A stretch of 17,440 nucleotides of DNA from DATLYF01 sp035575095 (GTDB taxonomy: Bacteria; Pseudomonadota; Gammaproteobacteria; Competibacterales; Competibacteraceae): the NCBI GenBank assembly GCA_035575095.1, contig DATLYF010000003.1, forward strand, positions 1 through 17,440, written 5' to 3'. The translations under genes and the position numbers were made by a program. The notes below the pieces were generated by a model. It made no database searches. It saw only the letters and a list, made by a program, of their open reading frames with translations, and was not told the origin of the DNA. Positions 7,745 to 15,398 of the stretch are shown here, in pieces. How positions within the stretch are numbered: the stretch's first letter is position 1; each line of letters begins with the position of its first letter.

Positions 7745-8701
7745 CTACTCCTTGAACATCCCATAGCCCAGCAGCCGTTCGTAGCGCCGCTCCAGCAGCA
7801 CCTCCAGGGGCAGGGCGTCGAGTTCGGCGAGATGGGCCAGCAGCGCCGTCTTCAGGCGCTCGGCCAGTTGCGCCGCGTCACGGTGGGCGCCGCCCAGGGG
7901 TTCCTGGATGACCTCATCGATCAGCCCCAGCTTCTTCAGCCGGTCGGAGGTGATGCCCATGGCCTCGGCAGCCTCGGCCGCCTTGTCGGCGCTCTTCCAG
8001 AGAATGGAGGCGCAACCCTCCGGGGAGATCACCGAGTAGGTGCTGTACTGGAGCATGAGGATACGGTCGCCGACGCCGATGGCCAGTGCCCCGCCGGAGC
8101 CGCCCTCGCCGATTACCGTACACACGACCGGCACCTTGAGCTGGGACATCTCCAGCAGGTTGCGGGCGATGGCCTCGCTCTGGCCGCGCTCCTCGGCGCC
8201 GATGCCGGGGTAGGCGCCGGGGGTGTCGATGAAGGTCAGCACCGGCATCTTGAAGCGCTCGGCCAGTTTCATCAGACGCAGCGCCTTGCGATAGCCCTCG
8301 GGACGCGGCATGCCGAAGTTGCGCCTGAGCTTCTCCTTGGTGTCGCGCCCCTTCTGGTGGCCGATCACCATCACCGCCCGCCCTTCCAGCCGCGCCGGAC
8401 CGCCGACGATGGCCGGATCGTCGGCGAAGGCACGGTCGCCGTGCAGTTCCTGGAAGTCGCTGAAGATGCGCTCCACGTAGTCCAGGGTATAGGGGCGCTG
8501 GGGATGACGGGCGATCTGGGAGATCTGCCAGGAGGTGAGCTTGGAGAAGATGCTTTCGGTCAGTTCCTTGCTCTTGGCCTCCAGCCGCGCCATCTCCTCG
8601 CTGATGTTGATGTCCTTGTCGTCACAGAGCTTGCGCAGCTCGTCCAGCTTGGCCTCCAGCTCGGCGATGGGTTTCTCGAAATCCAGGAAGTTGGGGATCA
8701 T
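7745..8701 (-). CDS. accA: Acetyl-CoA carboxylase carboxyltransferase subunit alpha
   Basis: AccA is the alpha subunit of the carboxyltransferase that, with AccD, moves the carboxyl group from biotinylated AccB to acetyl-CoA, the first committed step of fatty-acid synthesis. The 318-residue product is close to the 319 of E. coli. It starts with MIPNFLDFEKPIAELEAK and carries HPQRPYTLDYVERIF, ELHGDRAFADDPAIVGG, GHQKGRDTKEK, TFIDTPGAYPGIGAEERGQ, IGEGGSGGALAIGVGD and SVISPEGCASILW. The frame extends upstream to 8848, but those residues do not resemble the family, so I place the start at 8701. It is the first gene of the minus-strand block and lacks the dnaE neighbour found upstream of accA in many gammaproteobacteria. 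Confidence 0.97.
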   Translation of the reverse strand: MIPNFLDFEKPIAELEAKLDELRKLCDDKDINISEEMARLEAKSKELTESIFSKLTSWQISQIARHPQRPYTLDYVERIFSDFQELHGDRAFADDPAIVGGPARLEGRAVMVIGHQKGRDTKEKLRRNFGMPRPEGYRKALRLMKLAERFKMPVLTFIDTPGAYPGIGAEERGQSEAIARNLLEMSQLKVPVVCTVIGEGGSGGALAIGVGDRILMLQYSTYSVISPEGCASILWKSADKAAEAAEAMGITSDRLKKLGLIDEVIQEPLGGAHRDAAQLAERLKTALLAHLAELDALPLEVLLERRYERLLGYGMFKE

Positions 8702-8930
8702 GAGCGGGTCCGTTCGATCGGCCGTGAAAAATGGTGGAAAGGTACATGGGGACGTGCCGAGCGGCAAGCGAGACGGTGAGCGCGTTGTGACCAACCCCAT
8801 CAGGACACCCAACGTTCCTGCCACATATTGTAGATTTGAGATAGCCACAACGAGCGGAGCAACGGGTCGGAAGCTTTCTCCGTCCGAAGGTAATGTGCTT
8901 CACCAATGGGCGCTGCATGGAAGAACAAGC
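8702..8930. other. Divergent intergenic region between accA and the response regulator
   Basis: These 229 bp must carry the promoters of accA (leftwards) and the response regulator (rightwards). The middle is more AT-rich than the flanking genes. On the minus strand TACAAT (8827-8832) is a good match to a sigma-70 -10 box, but no convincing -35 box lies 16-18 bases upstream. On the plus strand TTGAGA (8836-8841) resembles a -35 box but has no partner. I see no gene here. Response-regulator binding sites are possible but none is recognisable as a direct repeat. Confidence 0.4.
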
Positions 8931-9656
8931 ATGAGTCACGCGAGTCGCCTGCTTGTCGTCGATGACGAGGCCGATATCGGCAAACTGATCCGCAGCTACT
9001 TCAGCCAGCAGGGGTATATGGTCGATGCCGTTCTGGATGGCGAGGCCATGCGCCGTTTCCTGGCGCAGCATCCGGTCGATCTGGTGCTGCTGGATCTGGG
9101 CCTGCCCGGTGAGGATGGCCTGTCCCTGGCCCGCTACCTGCGCGAGCATCATGCGCTCGGCATCATCATCCTCACCGGCCGAGGCAAGACCGTGGACCGC
9201 ATCGTCGGCCTGGAGGTGGGGGCCGACGATTACGTGGTCAAGCCCTTCGATCTACGCGAGTTGCTGGCCCGGGTGCGCAGCGTGCTGCGCCGCCTGCACG
9301 CCGTACCGGCCAATGCCACCCATGCCGCCCCCCCGGCACTGAGCTTCGCCGGCTGGCGCGTCCACCTGGGCAGCCGCCAGGTGTTGGCCGCCGACGGCCG
9401 GCCGGTGACCCTGACCAGCGGGGAATTCGACCTGCTCAGCATCTTTCTGCACAACCCCCAGCGGGTGCTGAGCCGCGACCATCTGATGACGCTCATCCAC
9501 CATCGCCAGGCCACGCCCTTCGATCGCAGCATCGATGTGCAGATCAGCCGGCTGCGGCACAAGCTGGAGGCCGACCCCAACCAGCCGCAGTTGATCAAGA
9601 CGGTGCGCGGCGTGGGCTATCTGTTCGCCGCGCCGGTGGAACGGATCCCGACTTGA
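8931..9656 (+). CDS. OmpR/PhoB-family response regulator (orphan)
   Basis: This is a two-component transcription factor of 241 residues. The receiver domain (about 6-125) has acidic residues Asp11-Asp12, phospho-acceptor Asp55 in LVLLDLGLPGEDG, Thr82 in IILTGRG and Lys104 in VVKPFD, so it should be phosphorylatable. The C-terminal winged-helix domain (about 140-235) shows LTSGEFDLLSIFL, RSIDVQISRLRHKLE and IKTVRGVGYLF, most like the OmpR/TorR/ArcA group. The ATG at 8931 has GGAAG seven bases upstream (8919-8923); the frame is open further left, but homology starts here. No histidine kinase lies in the window, so its partner is encoded elsewhere. Signal and targets are unknown; a link to accA or the LuxR-type gene downstream would be inference. 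Confidence 0.92.
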   Translation: MSHASRLLVVDDEADIGKLIRSYFSQQGYMVDAVLDGEAMRRFLAQHPVDLVLLDLGLPGEDGLSLARYLREHHALGIIILTGRGKTVDRIVGLEVGADDYVVKPFDLRELLARVRSVLRRLHAVPANATHAAPPALSFAGWRVHLGSRQVLAADGRPVTLTSGEFDLLSIFLHNPQRVLSRDHLMTLIHHRQATPFDRSIDVQISRLRHKLEADPNQPQLIKTVRGVGYLFAAPVERIPT

Positions 9657-9741
9657 TCCCGCCCAGAGCCGTCATCGGATCGCCCGCGAACAGGACGCTC
9701 TCTCCGCCTCTGCCGAGACCGCTACCGACAACCTGCTCACC

Positions 9742-9885
9742 ATGTGCGCCTGGACCCGCAAGATCCGTTTCAACGGCGAGTGGGTATCGTTCGAGACCTT
9801 CCGCTGGGAACGCTTTGGCCTGTGCGTCGGTCATGGCCTCTCCGAGGAGGCGCTGCTGACCCTGACCGTCAGGCGCACGCAGTGA
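9742..9885 (+). CDS. Small ORF resembling a sensor-protein C-terminal cysteine module; possible fragment
   Basis: The 47-codon frame reads MCAWTRKIRFNGEWVSFETF, then RWERFGLCVGHGLSEEALLTLTV. From memory this resembles a short module often found at the C-terminus of PAS, GAF or receiver-containing proteins, of the pattern C-x-W-C, G-x-W, E-x-Y/F, H-G-x-C-x-x-C. Here the second cysteine of the first pair is Thr5 and the last pair is Ser34/Ala37, while Cys2, Trp14, Glu18, His31 and Gly32 remain. The frame is open back to 9595, but ATG 9742 is its only standard start, and no Shine-Dalgarno precedes it. It follows the response regulator by 85 bp in another frame. It may be a real small protein, or the frameshifted or decayed tail of something larger. 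Function unknown. Confidence 0.5.
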   Translation: MCAWTRKIRFNGEWVSFETFRWERFGLCVGHGLSEEALLTLTVRRTQ

Positions 9886-9893
9886 GCCGCTCC

Positions 9894-9917
9894 CGGTCCG
9901 GGCCGACCGTTGCTTTT
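9894..9917 (+). terminator. Weak intrinsic terminator candidate
   Basis: CGGTC and GACCG can pair around the six-base loop CGGGCC, followed by TTGCTTTT. The stem is only five base pairs and the T-tract is interrupted, so this is a weak candidate for ending the response-regulator transcript before the LuxR-type gene. Confidence 0.3.
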
Positions 9918-9936
9918 GCCCGTACCGCTCTATAAG
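9910..9936 (+). promoter_or_regulatory. Possible promoter of the LuxR-type gene
   Basis: TTGCTT (9910-9915) and TATAAG (9931-9936) resemble -35 and -10 boxes, but the spacing of 15 bases is shorter than the usual 17. It overlaps the hairpin's T-tract. The -10 box lies about 50 bases before the GTG start at 9989. Read by eye; low confidence. Confidence 0.25.
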
Positions 9937-9988
9937 TTTCTTAAGCCATACCGATCACGACACAGCACTGCACGACGCACAGGACGAC

Positions 9989-12727
9989 GTGGCTCGCAAC
10001 AGCGTATCCCTGCCCACCTCAGCGGATGGTTGGCTGCCACCCTGGCCCCACCCTCTCATCAGTACCAAGCTGGGGCCGCCCCACTACGCCGGGCCGTTGG
10101 TGCCCCGCGATCGTTTGTATCCGCTGCTGGAGCTAGGTCTGCAGCGCCGTCTGACCCTGCTGCGGGCGGCGGCCGGCTTCGGCAAGACCACGCTGCTTGC
10201 CCAATGGCGGCAGGTCCTGCTGGAACGCGGCATCCCGGTCGCCTGGCTGAGCTTGGACGAGGAGGACGACGAGCCCAGCCAATTCCTGGCCTACGTAGCG
10301 GCGACGCTGGGTGAGGCCGCGAGAGGTGCACTCGGCGCGCCCCGCCTGTTCCAGGAACCGGGCACGCCGGTGCCGGTCAAGGCCGTCATTGCCAGCCTGA
10401 TCAACGATCTAGCCACTCTGGGGCGGCAGATCGTACTGATCCTGGATGATTATCAACGCCTCGCCAATCCGGCCATTCACGAGGCCGTGAGCCGGCTGCT
10501 GCTGCACGCTCCGGCCAATCTGCAGCTGATCATCGCCAGCCGCGGCGAACCGCCGCTGCCCCTGAGCCGGCTGCGCGCCGAGGATCAGCTGGTGGTGCTG
10601 GATGCTGCCGAGCTGCGTTTCGTCCCCGCGGAGGGCGAACATTTCCTGCGCCATCATGCCCCCTGCTCCCTCACCCCGGCGCAGGTGCAGCAGGTGCATG
10701 CCGCTACCGAGGGCTGGGTGGCGGGCCTGCAGCTGTTCGCCATCTCGCTGCGCGGACAGGCCGACGCCAGCGGCTTCAGCCGCGCCTTCTCCGGGCGCAG
10801 CCGGGCGATCAGCGCCTATCTGGAGCAGACCGTGTTCACCCGTCTGTCACAGCCGACGGTGGAGTTCCTCATGCGCACTGCCCTGCTGGAACGGCTATGC
10901 GCACCGCTGTGCGAGACGGTGACCGGGGTCAGCGACGGCCAGGCCATGCTGGAATCCCTGGAGGCGCAGCAACTGTTCCTGCAACCCCTGGACGAGGAAG
11001 GACGCTGGTTCCGCTATCACCGCCTGTTCGCCGAATTCCTGCAGTTCCGACTGCAGCGCGAACACCCCACCGAGATCCCCCTGCTGCACCAGCGCGCCTG
11101 TGACTGGTTCAGCGCCCAAGGGCTATGGGCCGAAGCGGTGCGCCACGCCTTGGCCGCAGGCAACGAGAGCCGCGCCATCGAGCTGGTGCAGCGCTGCGCC
11201 CGGCGCCTCGTCGAGGGCGGCGGCATCCCTCTGCTGCTGGGCTGGCTCAACCGCCTGCCGCCCGAGGCGCTGCACGGAGAACCGCGGCTGCGCCTGGATC
11301 TCGCCTGGGCACTGACGCTGAGCTACCGCCTGGACGAGGCGCGCCGGCTGCTCGACGAGCTGGCCGCCGACGCCGCGCTGGCGGCGGAGCTGCGCGCCGA
11401 CCTGCATGCCGCCCAGGCCCTGCACGCCGCCTTCAGCGACGACAGCGCCCAGGCGCTGGCCCAGGGCTATGCCTGCCTCGCCAGCCAGCCGCCAGCCGGA
11501 GCCTGGGCGCGCGGCGTGACCGGCAATGTGCTGCGTTACGCCTGCGTCCACGCTGGCCGTTTCGCGGAGCTGGGGAGCCTCCCCAGTCCCGGTCCGGCCC
11601 AGGAGGGCACTCGTTCGGACGCCTTCCAAGCGGTGTATTGCCAGGTGCTGCTGGGCCAAGGGGAATGGAAGCAGGGCCGCCTCGGCGAGGCCGCCAAGCA
11701 CTACCGCGGCGCCTTCCGCCTCGCTGCGGAGGCGTTAGGCGCGCACTCCACGGCCGCGGCCCTGGCCGCCTGCTTCGTCGCCGACTTGTGTTACGAGTGG
11801 AACGAGACCGAGCGCGTCCGCCCGCTGCTGGAGCAGCGTTTCGAGGTAATCGACGAGGCCTGCCCGGTGGACGCGGTGCTACGTGCCTATCGCGCCCTGG
11901 CCCGGACCCTGGCTCTGGCCGGCGAGCCGGGCGATGCCCACAGCCTGCTCAGTCGCGCCCAGCAACTGGGGCAATCGCGGCGCTGGCCGCGGCTGGAGGC
12001 CGTCTGTCTGGCCGAACGCCTGCGTCTGAGCGTGGAACGGGACGAGATCGCCGAGGCCGAGCGGCTGCTGTTCCGCCTGCAGTCGGTGCAGCTCAGGCCG
12101 GCGGCGGAGCGCTGCGCTGCCAGCGAGATCCAGCAACACTACGAACTGGGCAAGGCGCGGCTGCTGCTGGCCAAGGGCGAGTACACCCTGGCCGTGCGCC
12201 TGATCGAGAGTCAGCTCGAGCAACTGCACGGTAGCGGTTTCCGCTACCAAGCGCTGCGCCACCGCATCCTACTGGCCCGCGCCCTGGACAGCGCCGGCCT
12301 GCGCGACAAGGCCCTGCGCTGTCTGGAGCGAGCGCTGAGTGCGAGCGCTCCGGCCGGTCTGGTGCGCAGCTTCGTCGACGAGGGCGGACGCATCCGCCTG
12401 CTGCTGGAGGAACTGCAATCCTTCCTGCGGCGTCGGCCGCACTCACTGATCCCGCTGACCTATCTGGACCATCTGCTCGCCGCCTTCGCTCGCACGGCAC
12501 CGGCCGCCGCTCCCGCCGCGGGAGCGCTGCTAGAGGCCCTCAGCCTGCGCGAGCACGACATCCTGTCGTTGATCGCCAGGGGGCTGTCCAATAAGGAGAT
12601 TGCCCGAGTGCTGGACATCAGCCTGGAAACGGTGAAGTGGCACCTCAAGAACCTGTACGGCAAGCTCGGCGTGGCCAGTCGCACCCAGGCGGTGCACCGG
12701 GCGCGCAGCCTGGGGTTGCTGGGCTGA
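9989..12727 (+). CDS. MalT/LAL-type LuxR-family transcriptional regulator (STAND ATPase)
   Basis: This 912-residue protein has the layout of MalT-like LAL regulators, ATP-dependent activators triggered by small-molecule binding. An N-terminal P-loop domain carries Walker A AAGFGKTTL (61-69), WLSLDEEDDEPSQFLAYV (86-103) and Walker B IVLILDDYQ (148-156). Then come EGWVAGLQL and FRYHRLFAEFLQFRL, typical of the family. A long helical-repeat region (about 380-820), expected to be the TPR-like sensor, follows. The C-terminal LuxR helix-turn-helix (about 850-912) includes LSLREHDILSLIARGLSNKE and VKWHLKNLYGKLGV. The GTG at 9989 is chosen because AGGA lies four bases upstream (9981-9984). The inducer is unknown and no sugar or alkane operon lies alongside. 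It ends 17 bp from the stop of the convergent gene downstream. Confidence 0.93.
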   Translation: MARNSVSLPTSADGWLPPWPHPLISTKLGPPHYAGPLVPRDRLYPLLELGLQRRLTLLRAAAGFGKTTLLAQWRQVLLERGIPVAWLSLDEEDDEPSQFLAYVAATLGEAARGALGAPRLFQEPGTPVPVKAVIASLINDLATLGRQIVLILDDYQRLANPAIHEAVSRLLLHAPANLQLIIASRGEPPLPLSRLRAEDQLVVLDAAELRFVPAEGEHFLRHHAPCSLTPAQVQQVHAATEGWVAGLQLFAISLRGQADASGFSRAFSGRSRAISAYLEQTVFTRLSQPTVEFLMRTALLERLCAPLCETVTGVSDGQAMLESLEAQQLFLQPLDEEGRWFRYHRLFAEFLQFRLQREHPTEIPLLHQRACDWFSAQGLWAEAVRHALAAGNESRAIELVQRCARRLVEGGGIPLLLGWLNRLPPEALHGEPRLRLDLAWALTLSYRLDEARRLLDELAADAALAAELRADLHAAQALHAAFSDDSAQALAQGYACLASQPPAGAWARGVTGNVLRYACVHAGRFAELGSLPSPGPAQEGTRSDAFQAVYCQVLLGQGEWKQGRLGEAAKHYRGAFRLAAEALGAHSTAAALAACFVADLCYEWNETERVRPLLEQRFEVIDEACPVDAVLRAYRALARTLALAGEPGDAHSLLSRAQQLGQSRRWPRLEAVCLAERLRLSVERDEIAEAERLLFRLQSVQLRPAAERCAASEIQQHYELGKARLLLAKGEYTLAVRLIESQLEQLHGSGFRYQALRHRILLARALDSAGLRDKALRCLERALSASAPAGLVRSFVDEGGRIRLLLEELQSFLRRRPHSLIPLTYLDHLLAAFARTAPAAAPAAGALLEALSLREHDILSLIARGLSNKEIARVLDISLETVKWHLKNLYGKLGVASRTQAVHRARSLGLLG

Positions 12728-12744
12728 TCCATTCCTTCTTTAGT

Positions 12745-13428
12745 TCAAGCCGGCGGATAGCCGCCGACCCTGACTTTTACCGATTCGGCCAGAGCATACT
12801 CCAGATACTCCAGCCGCCGCAGCGAGATCTCCATCTTCTCTGCCAACCAGGGATCGGGTTCGCCGCAGCGCTCCAACATGTCGGTGTAGAAGAATACGTT
12901 GAAGCTGTCGATGTAGCGGACCTCCAGGTGCATATCCAGCACCAAGTTGTCCAGGCCGTAGAGGTCGATGAGCTTGCCGGCCGCATACCAGTGGCGGGCG
13001 GCCTTGACGAAGCGCTGCAACTGGGCGCGGGCTCGGTGCAGGCGACGCAGCAGCAGGATGCCGTCCTCGGCGATGGCTGGATTGGCCAGGTTGAACCAGG
13101 GCTGTACCGCCTCGGCGATGGCGATGACGTTGTGCGCGCCGTCGATGGTGGTGGCCACATACAGCGTTTCCGGCACCATGCTGTCCAGACAGCGTCGCAG
13201 TTCCCGGTAATCACGGGCGAGGATGCGGATCTCTGCCAGATCGCAGGGCAGGCGGTGGCACTTGATGACCAGATCCACCAGCTCGCTGTCCCTGCCCTCG
13301 TGCATCACCACCCGGGTGGTGCGCCATACCTCGCAGTGGTTGCCGATGGTGGAGACCAGCGTGGCCAGCATGCTGCCACTGTCGAGACAGCCTATGCTGT
13401 CGGGCAGGCGCAGGTTTTCCTTGCTCAT
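12745..13428 (-). CDS. Uncharacterised 227-aa protein coupled to dppF
   Basis: I do not recognise this protein. It has no signal peptide and no membrane segment, so it is probably cytoplasmic, and it looks largely helical. Notable stretches are VIKCHRLPCDLAEIRILARD (about 55-74), VPETLYVATTIDGAHNVIAI (about 85-105) and, in the C-terminal third, GLDNLVLDMHLEVRYIDSFN and AEKMEISLRRLEYLEYALAE. Four cysteines lie in the first half and one near the C-terminus, without a clear metal-binding spacing. The ATG at 13428 overlaps the dppF stop by four bases (ATGA), and a GC-rich GGCGG tract precedes it, so it is very likely translated with dppF. This makes it the last gene of the dpp operon and suggests a role tied to peptide uptake or sensing, but that is inference. 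Codon use resembles its neighbours, so there is no sign of recent transfer. Confidence 0.85.
   Translation of the reverse strand: MSKENLRLPDSIGCLDSGSMLATLVSTIGNHCEVWRTTRVVMHEGRDSELVDLVIKCHRLPCDLAEIRILARDYRELRRCLDSMVPETLYVATTIDGAHNVIAIAEAVQPWFNLANPAIAEDGILLLRRLHRARAQLQRFVKAARHWYAAGKLIDLYGLDNLVLDMHLEVRYIDSFNVFFYTDMLERCGEPDPWLAEKMEISLRRLEYLEYALAESVKVRVGGYPPA
12751..12766. repeat. GC-rich inverted repeat between convergent genes
   Basis: CGGCGG and CCGCCG flank the loop ATAG, giving a perfect six-base-pair stem. It covers the last codons of the minus-strand unknown gene and lies 24-39 bases after the stop of the plus-strand LuxR-type gene. No solid T-tract follows on either strand (CTTTT begins some eight bases later on the plus strand), so a terminator role is only possible. 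It may simply reflect the Gly-Gly and Pro-Pro codons there. Confidence 0.3.
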
Positions 13429-14411
13429 CCCGCCGCCGCCACTCGCTCGGCGTGATGGCAGGCCACTAGTCGCTCCGCCACCGGTCGCAGCGCCGGCCGC
13501 AGTTGGGCGCATTCGGCGGTGGCATAGGGACAGCGGGTATGGAAGGCGCAGCCCGAGGGCGGATTGAGCGGCGACGGCAGCTCGCCCTTGAGCGGCGGCG
13601 CTGCTGCGCGGCCCCCTGCCTCCAGGCGCGGCGCCGAGGCCAGCAGCGCCCGCGTGTAGGGATGCAGCGGATGCTCGAAGATGGCGCGCTTGGCGCCGTG
13701 CTCCACCGCCCGGCCCAGGTACATCACCAGCACCTCGTCGGCGATGTGGCGCACCACCGCCAGGTCATGGGAGATGAACACGTAGGCCATGCCCAGCTCA
13801 TCTTGCAGGTCCATCATCAAGTTGAGCACCTGGGCCTGGATGGAAACGTCCAGAGCGGAGACCGGCTCGTCGGCCACCACCACCTGGGGCTTGAGCATCA
13901 GCGCCCGGGCAATCGCGATGCGCTGACGCTGGCCGCCGGAGAACATGTGCGGGTAGCGCTGGTAGAACTCCGGGCGCAGGCCGACCTTGGCCATCATCTC
14001 GCGCACCGCCGCCTCCCGCGCCCTGGCATCGAAATCAGTATTGATGACCAGTGGTTCCTGCAGGATGGTGCCGATCTTCTTGCGCGGATTGAGGGAGGCG
14101 TAGGGGTTCTGGAATACCATCTGCACCTGGCGCCGCGCTCGCTTGCGGGTGGCCGCGTCGGCCGTGGCCACATCCTGGCCGCCGAGGATCAAGGCACCGG
14201 CGGTGGGCTCCTCGATCAGAGTGAGCTGGCGCGCCAGGGTGGACTTGCCGCAGCCGGACTCGCCCACCACCGCCAGGGTGCAGCGCGGCGCCAGGATGAA
14301 GGACACCCCGTCTAGGGCGCGCACCGTGGCCCTGGGTTTGAACAGCCCGCGCGATACCTGGTAGTAGCGGCTCAGCTCGCGGGCTTCCATCACGTTCTGC
14401 TGCTCAGCCAT
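13425..14411 (-). CDS. dppF: Dipeptide ABC transporter ATP-binding protein DppF
   Basis: DppF is one of the two ATPases that power dipeptide import through DppBC. The 328-residue product shows Walker A GESGCGKST (50-58), Q-loop MVFQNPYASLNPRK, ABC signature MFSGGQRQRIAIARAL, Walker B VVVADEPVSALD and switch HDLAV. The C-terminal oligopeptide-transporter extension includes HPLHPYTRALLASAPRLE and a cysteine set in GCAFHTRCPYATAEC plus ACHH. Such cysteines bind an iron-sulfur cluster in a structurally studied mycobacterial relative, so the same is possible here. The start at 14411 lies inside the end of dppD (8-base overlap), with AAGGAA nine bases upstream. Transported substrates cannot be told from the ATPase alone; OppF is the main alternative name. 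Confidence 0.92.
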   Translation of the reverse strand: MAEQQNVMEARELSRYYQVSRGLFKPRATVRALDGVSFILAPRCTLAVVGESGCGKSTLARQLTLIEEPTAGALILGGQDVATADAATRKRARRQVQMVFQNPYASLNPRKKIGTILQEPLVINTDFDARAREAAVREMMAKVGLRPEFYQRYPHMFSGGQRQRIAIARALMLKPQVVVADEPVSALDVSIQAQVLNLMMDLQDELGMAYVFISHDLAVVRHIADEVLVMYLGRAVEHGAKRAIFEHPLHPYTRALLASAPRLEAGGRAAAPPLKGELPSPLNPPSGCAFHTRCPYATAECAQLRPALRPVAERLVACHHAERVAAAG

Positions 14412-15393
14412 GGGTAGGCTTTCCTTCGTCGTTCAGCGGGGTGTGGCAGCGCACCTGGCGCCCGTGGTCGACGGCGCGCAGCATTGGCGCCTCGCGCGCG
14501 CAGCGCTCAGCGCGGTAGGGGCAGCGCGGATTGAGCAGACAGCCGCTGGGGCGATCGTACTGCCCCGGCACCACGCCGCCGATGGCGTTGAGCCGGGCCT
14601 TGTCGGCGCTGCGCTCGGGCAGGGCGTTGAGCAGGGCCTGGGTATAGGGATGGCGCGGCGTGTGGAACACCTGCTCCACCGGCCCGGTCTCCACTACCTG
14701 CCCGGCGTACATCACCACCACCCGCCGGCAGTTCTCCGCCACCACGGCCAGATCGTGGGTGATGAGCAGCAGCGCCATGCCGCGGCTGCGCTGCAGTTCG
14801 CGCAGCAGACCCATGATCTGCGCCTGGATGGTCACGTCCAGCGCCGTGGTCGGCTCGTCGGCGATCAGCAGGCGGGGATTGCAGGCGATGGCGATGGCGA
14901 TCATGACGCGCTGGCTCATGCCGCCAGAGAGCTGGTGGGGATAGGTAGAAAGCCGGCTCTGCGGGTCGGGGATGCCCACCTGGGTGAGCAGCTCCAGGGC
15001 ACGACGCTTGCGCTCGGCACGCGAGCCGCCCTGGTGCACCTTGAGCGTCTCCATGATCTGGAAGCCCACGGTGTAGCAGGGGTTGAGGCTGGTCATGGGG
15101 TCCTGGAAGATCATGGCGATGTCCTTGCCCAGGATCTTGCGCCGCTCCTTGGGGCTCATGGCCAGCAGGTCGCGGCCGGCGAAGCCCATGCGTCTGGCCT
15201 TGACTCGGCCCGGGTAGTCGATCAGCCCCATCAGAGCCAGCGAAGAGACCGATTTGCCGGAGCCGGACTCGCCGACGATACCCACCACCTCGCCCTGCTC
15301 CAGGCTCAGGCTCACGCCGTCCACGGCGCGAAACGGCGCGTCCTCGCGACCGAACTCCACGGTCATATTGTCGATTTCGAGTAAGGCGGTCAT
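14404..15393 (-). CDS. dppD: Dipeptide ABC transporter ATP-binding protein DppD
   Basis: DppD is the partner ATPase of DppF in the peptide importer. The 329-residue product has Walker A GESGSGKS (41-48), Q-loop IFQDPMTSLNPCYTVG, signature LSGGMSQRVMIAIAIA, Walker B LLIADEPTTALDV and switch THDLAVV. The C-terminal part carries TPRHPYTQALLNALPE and cysteines in GCLLNPRCPYRAERC and RCHTP, a likely cluster-binding site as in DppF. The start at 15393 lies five bases after the dppC stop; the frame is open further upstream, but the family begins with MTALLEIDNMTVEFG. The Shine-Dalgarno is weak, so coupling to dppC is likely. The order B-C-D-F matches the E. coli dpp operon. Confidence 0.93.
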   Translation of the reverse strand: MTALLEIDNMTVEFGREDAPFRAVDGVSLSLEQGEVVGIVGESGSGKSVSSLALMGLIDYPGRVKARRMGFAGRDLLAMSPKERRKILGKDIAMIFQDPMTSLNPCYTVGFQIMETLKVHQGGSRAERKRRALELLTQVGIPDPQSRLSTYPHQLSGGMSQRVMIAIAIACNPRLLIADEPTTALDVTIQAQIMGLLRELQRSRGMALLLITHDLAVVAENCRRVVVMYAGQVVETGPVEQVFHTPRHPYTQALLNALPERSADKARLNAIGGVVPGQYDRPSGCLLNPRCPYRAERCAREAPMLRAVDHGRQVRCHTPLNDEGKPTHG

Positions 15394-15398
15394 CGGGT

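Noticed and set aside
6896..8779. 627-codon plus-strand open frame across tilS and accA
   Set aside because: It runs antisense through two well-supported genes and their gap; long antisense frames are expected at this GC content, and the protein has no recognisable motif.
8702..8848. Longer accA start giving about 49 extra N-terminal residues
   Set aside because: The extra residues do not look like AccA, while MIPNFLDFEKPI is the normal N-terminus and gives the normal length.
9653..9859. 68-codon plus-strand frame downstream of the response regulator, and a reverse frame over 9595-9834
   Set aside because: Both overlap the more protein-like cysteine-module frame at 9742-9885. Their composition (Pro/Ser/Arg-rich or generic) gives no family resemblance.
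11125..12234. 369-codon plus-strand frame inside the LuxR-type gene
   Set aside because: Overlaps the regulator in another frame and is Arg/Ala/Gly-rich, typical of an off-frame reading of GC-rich coding DNA.
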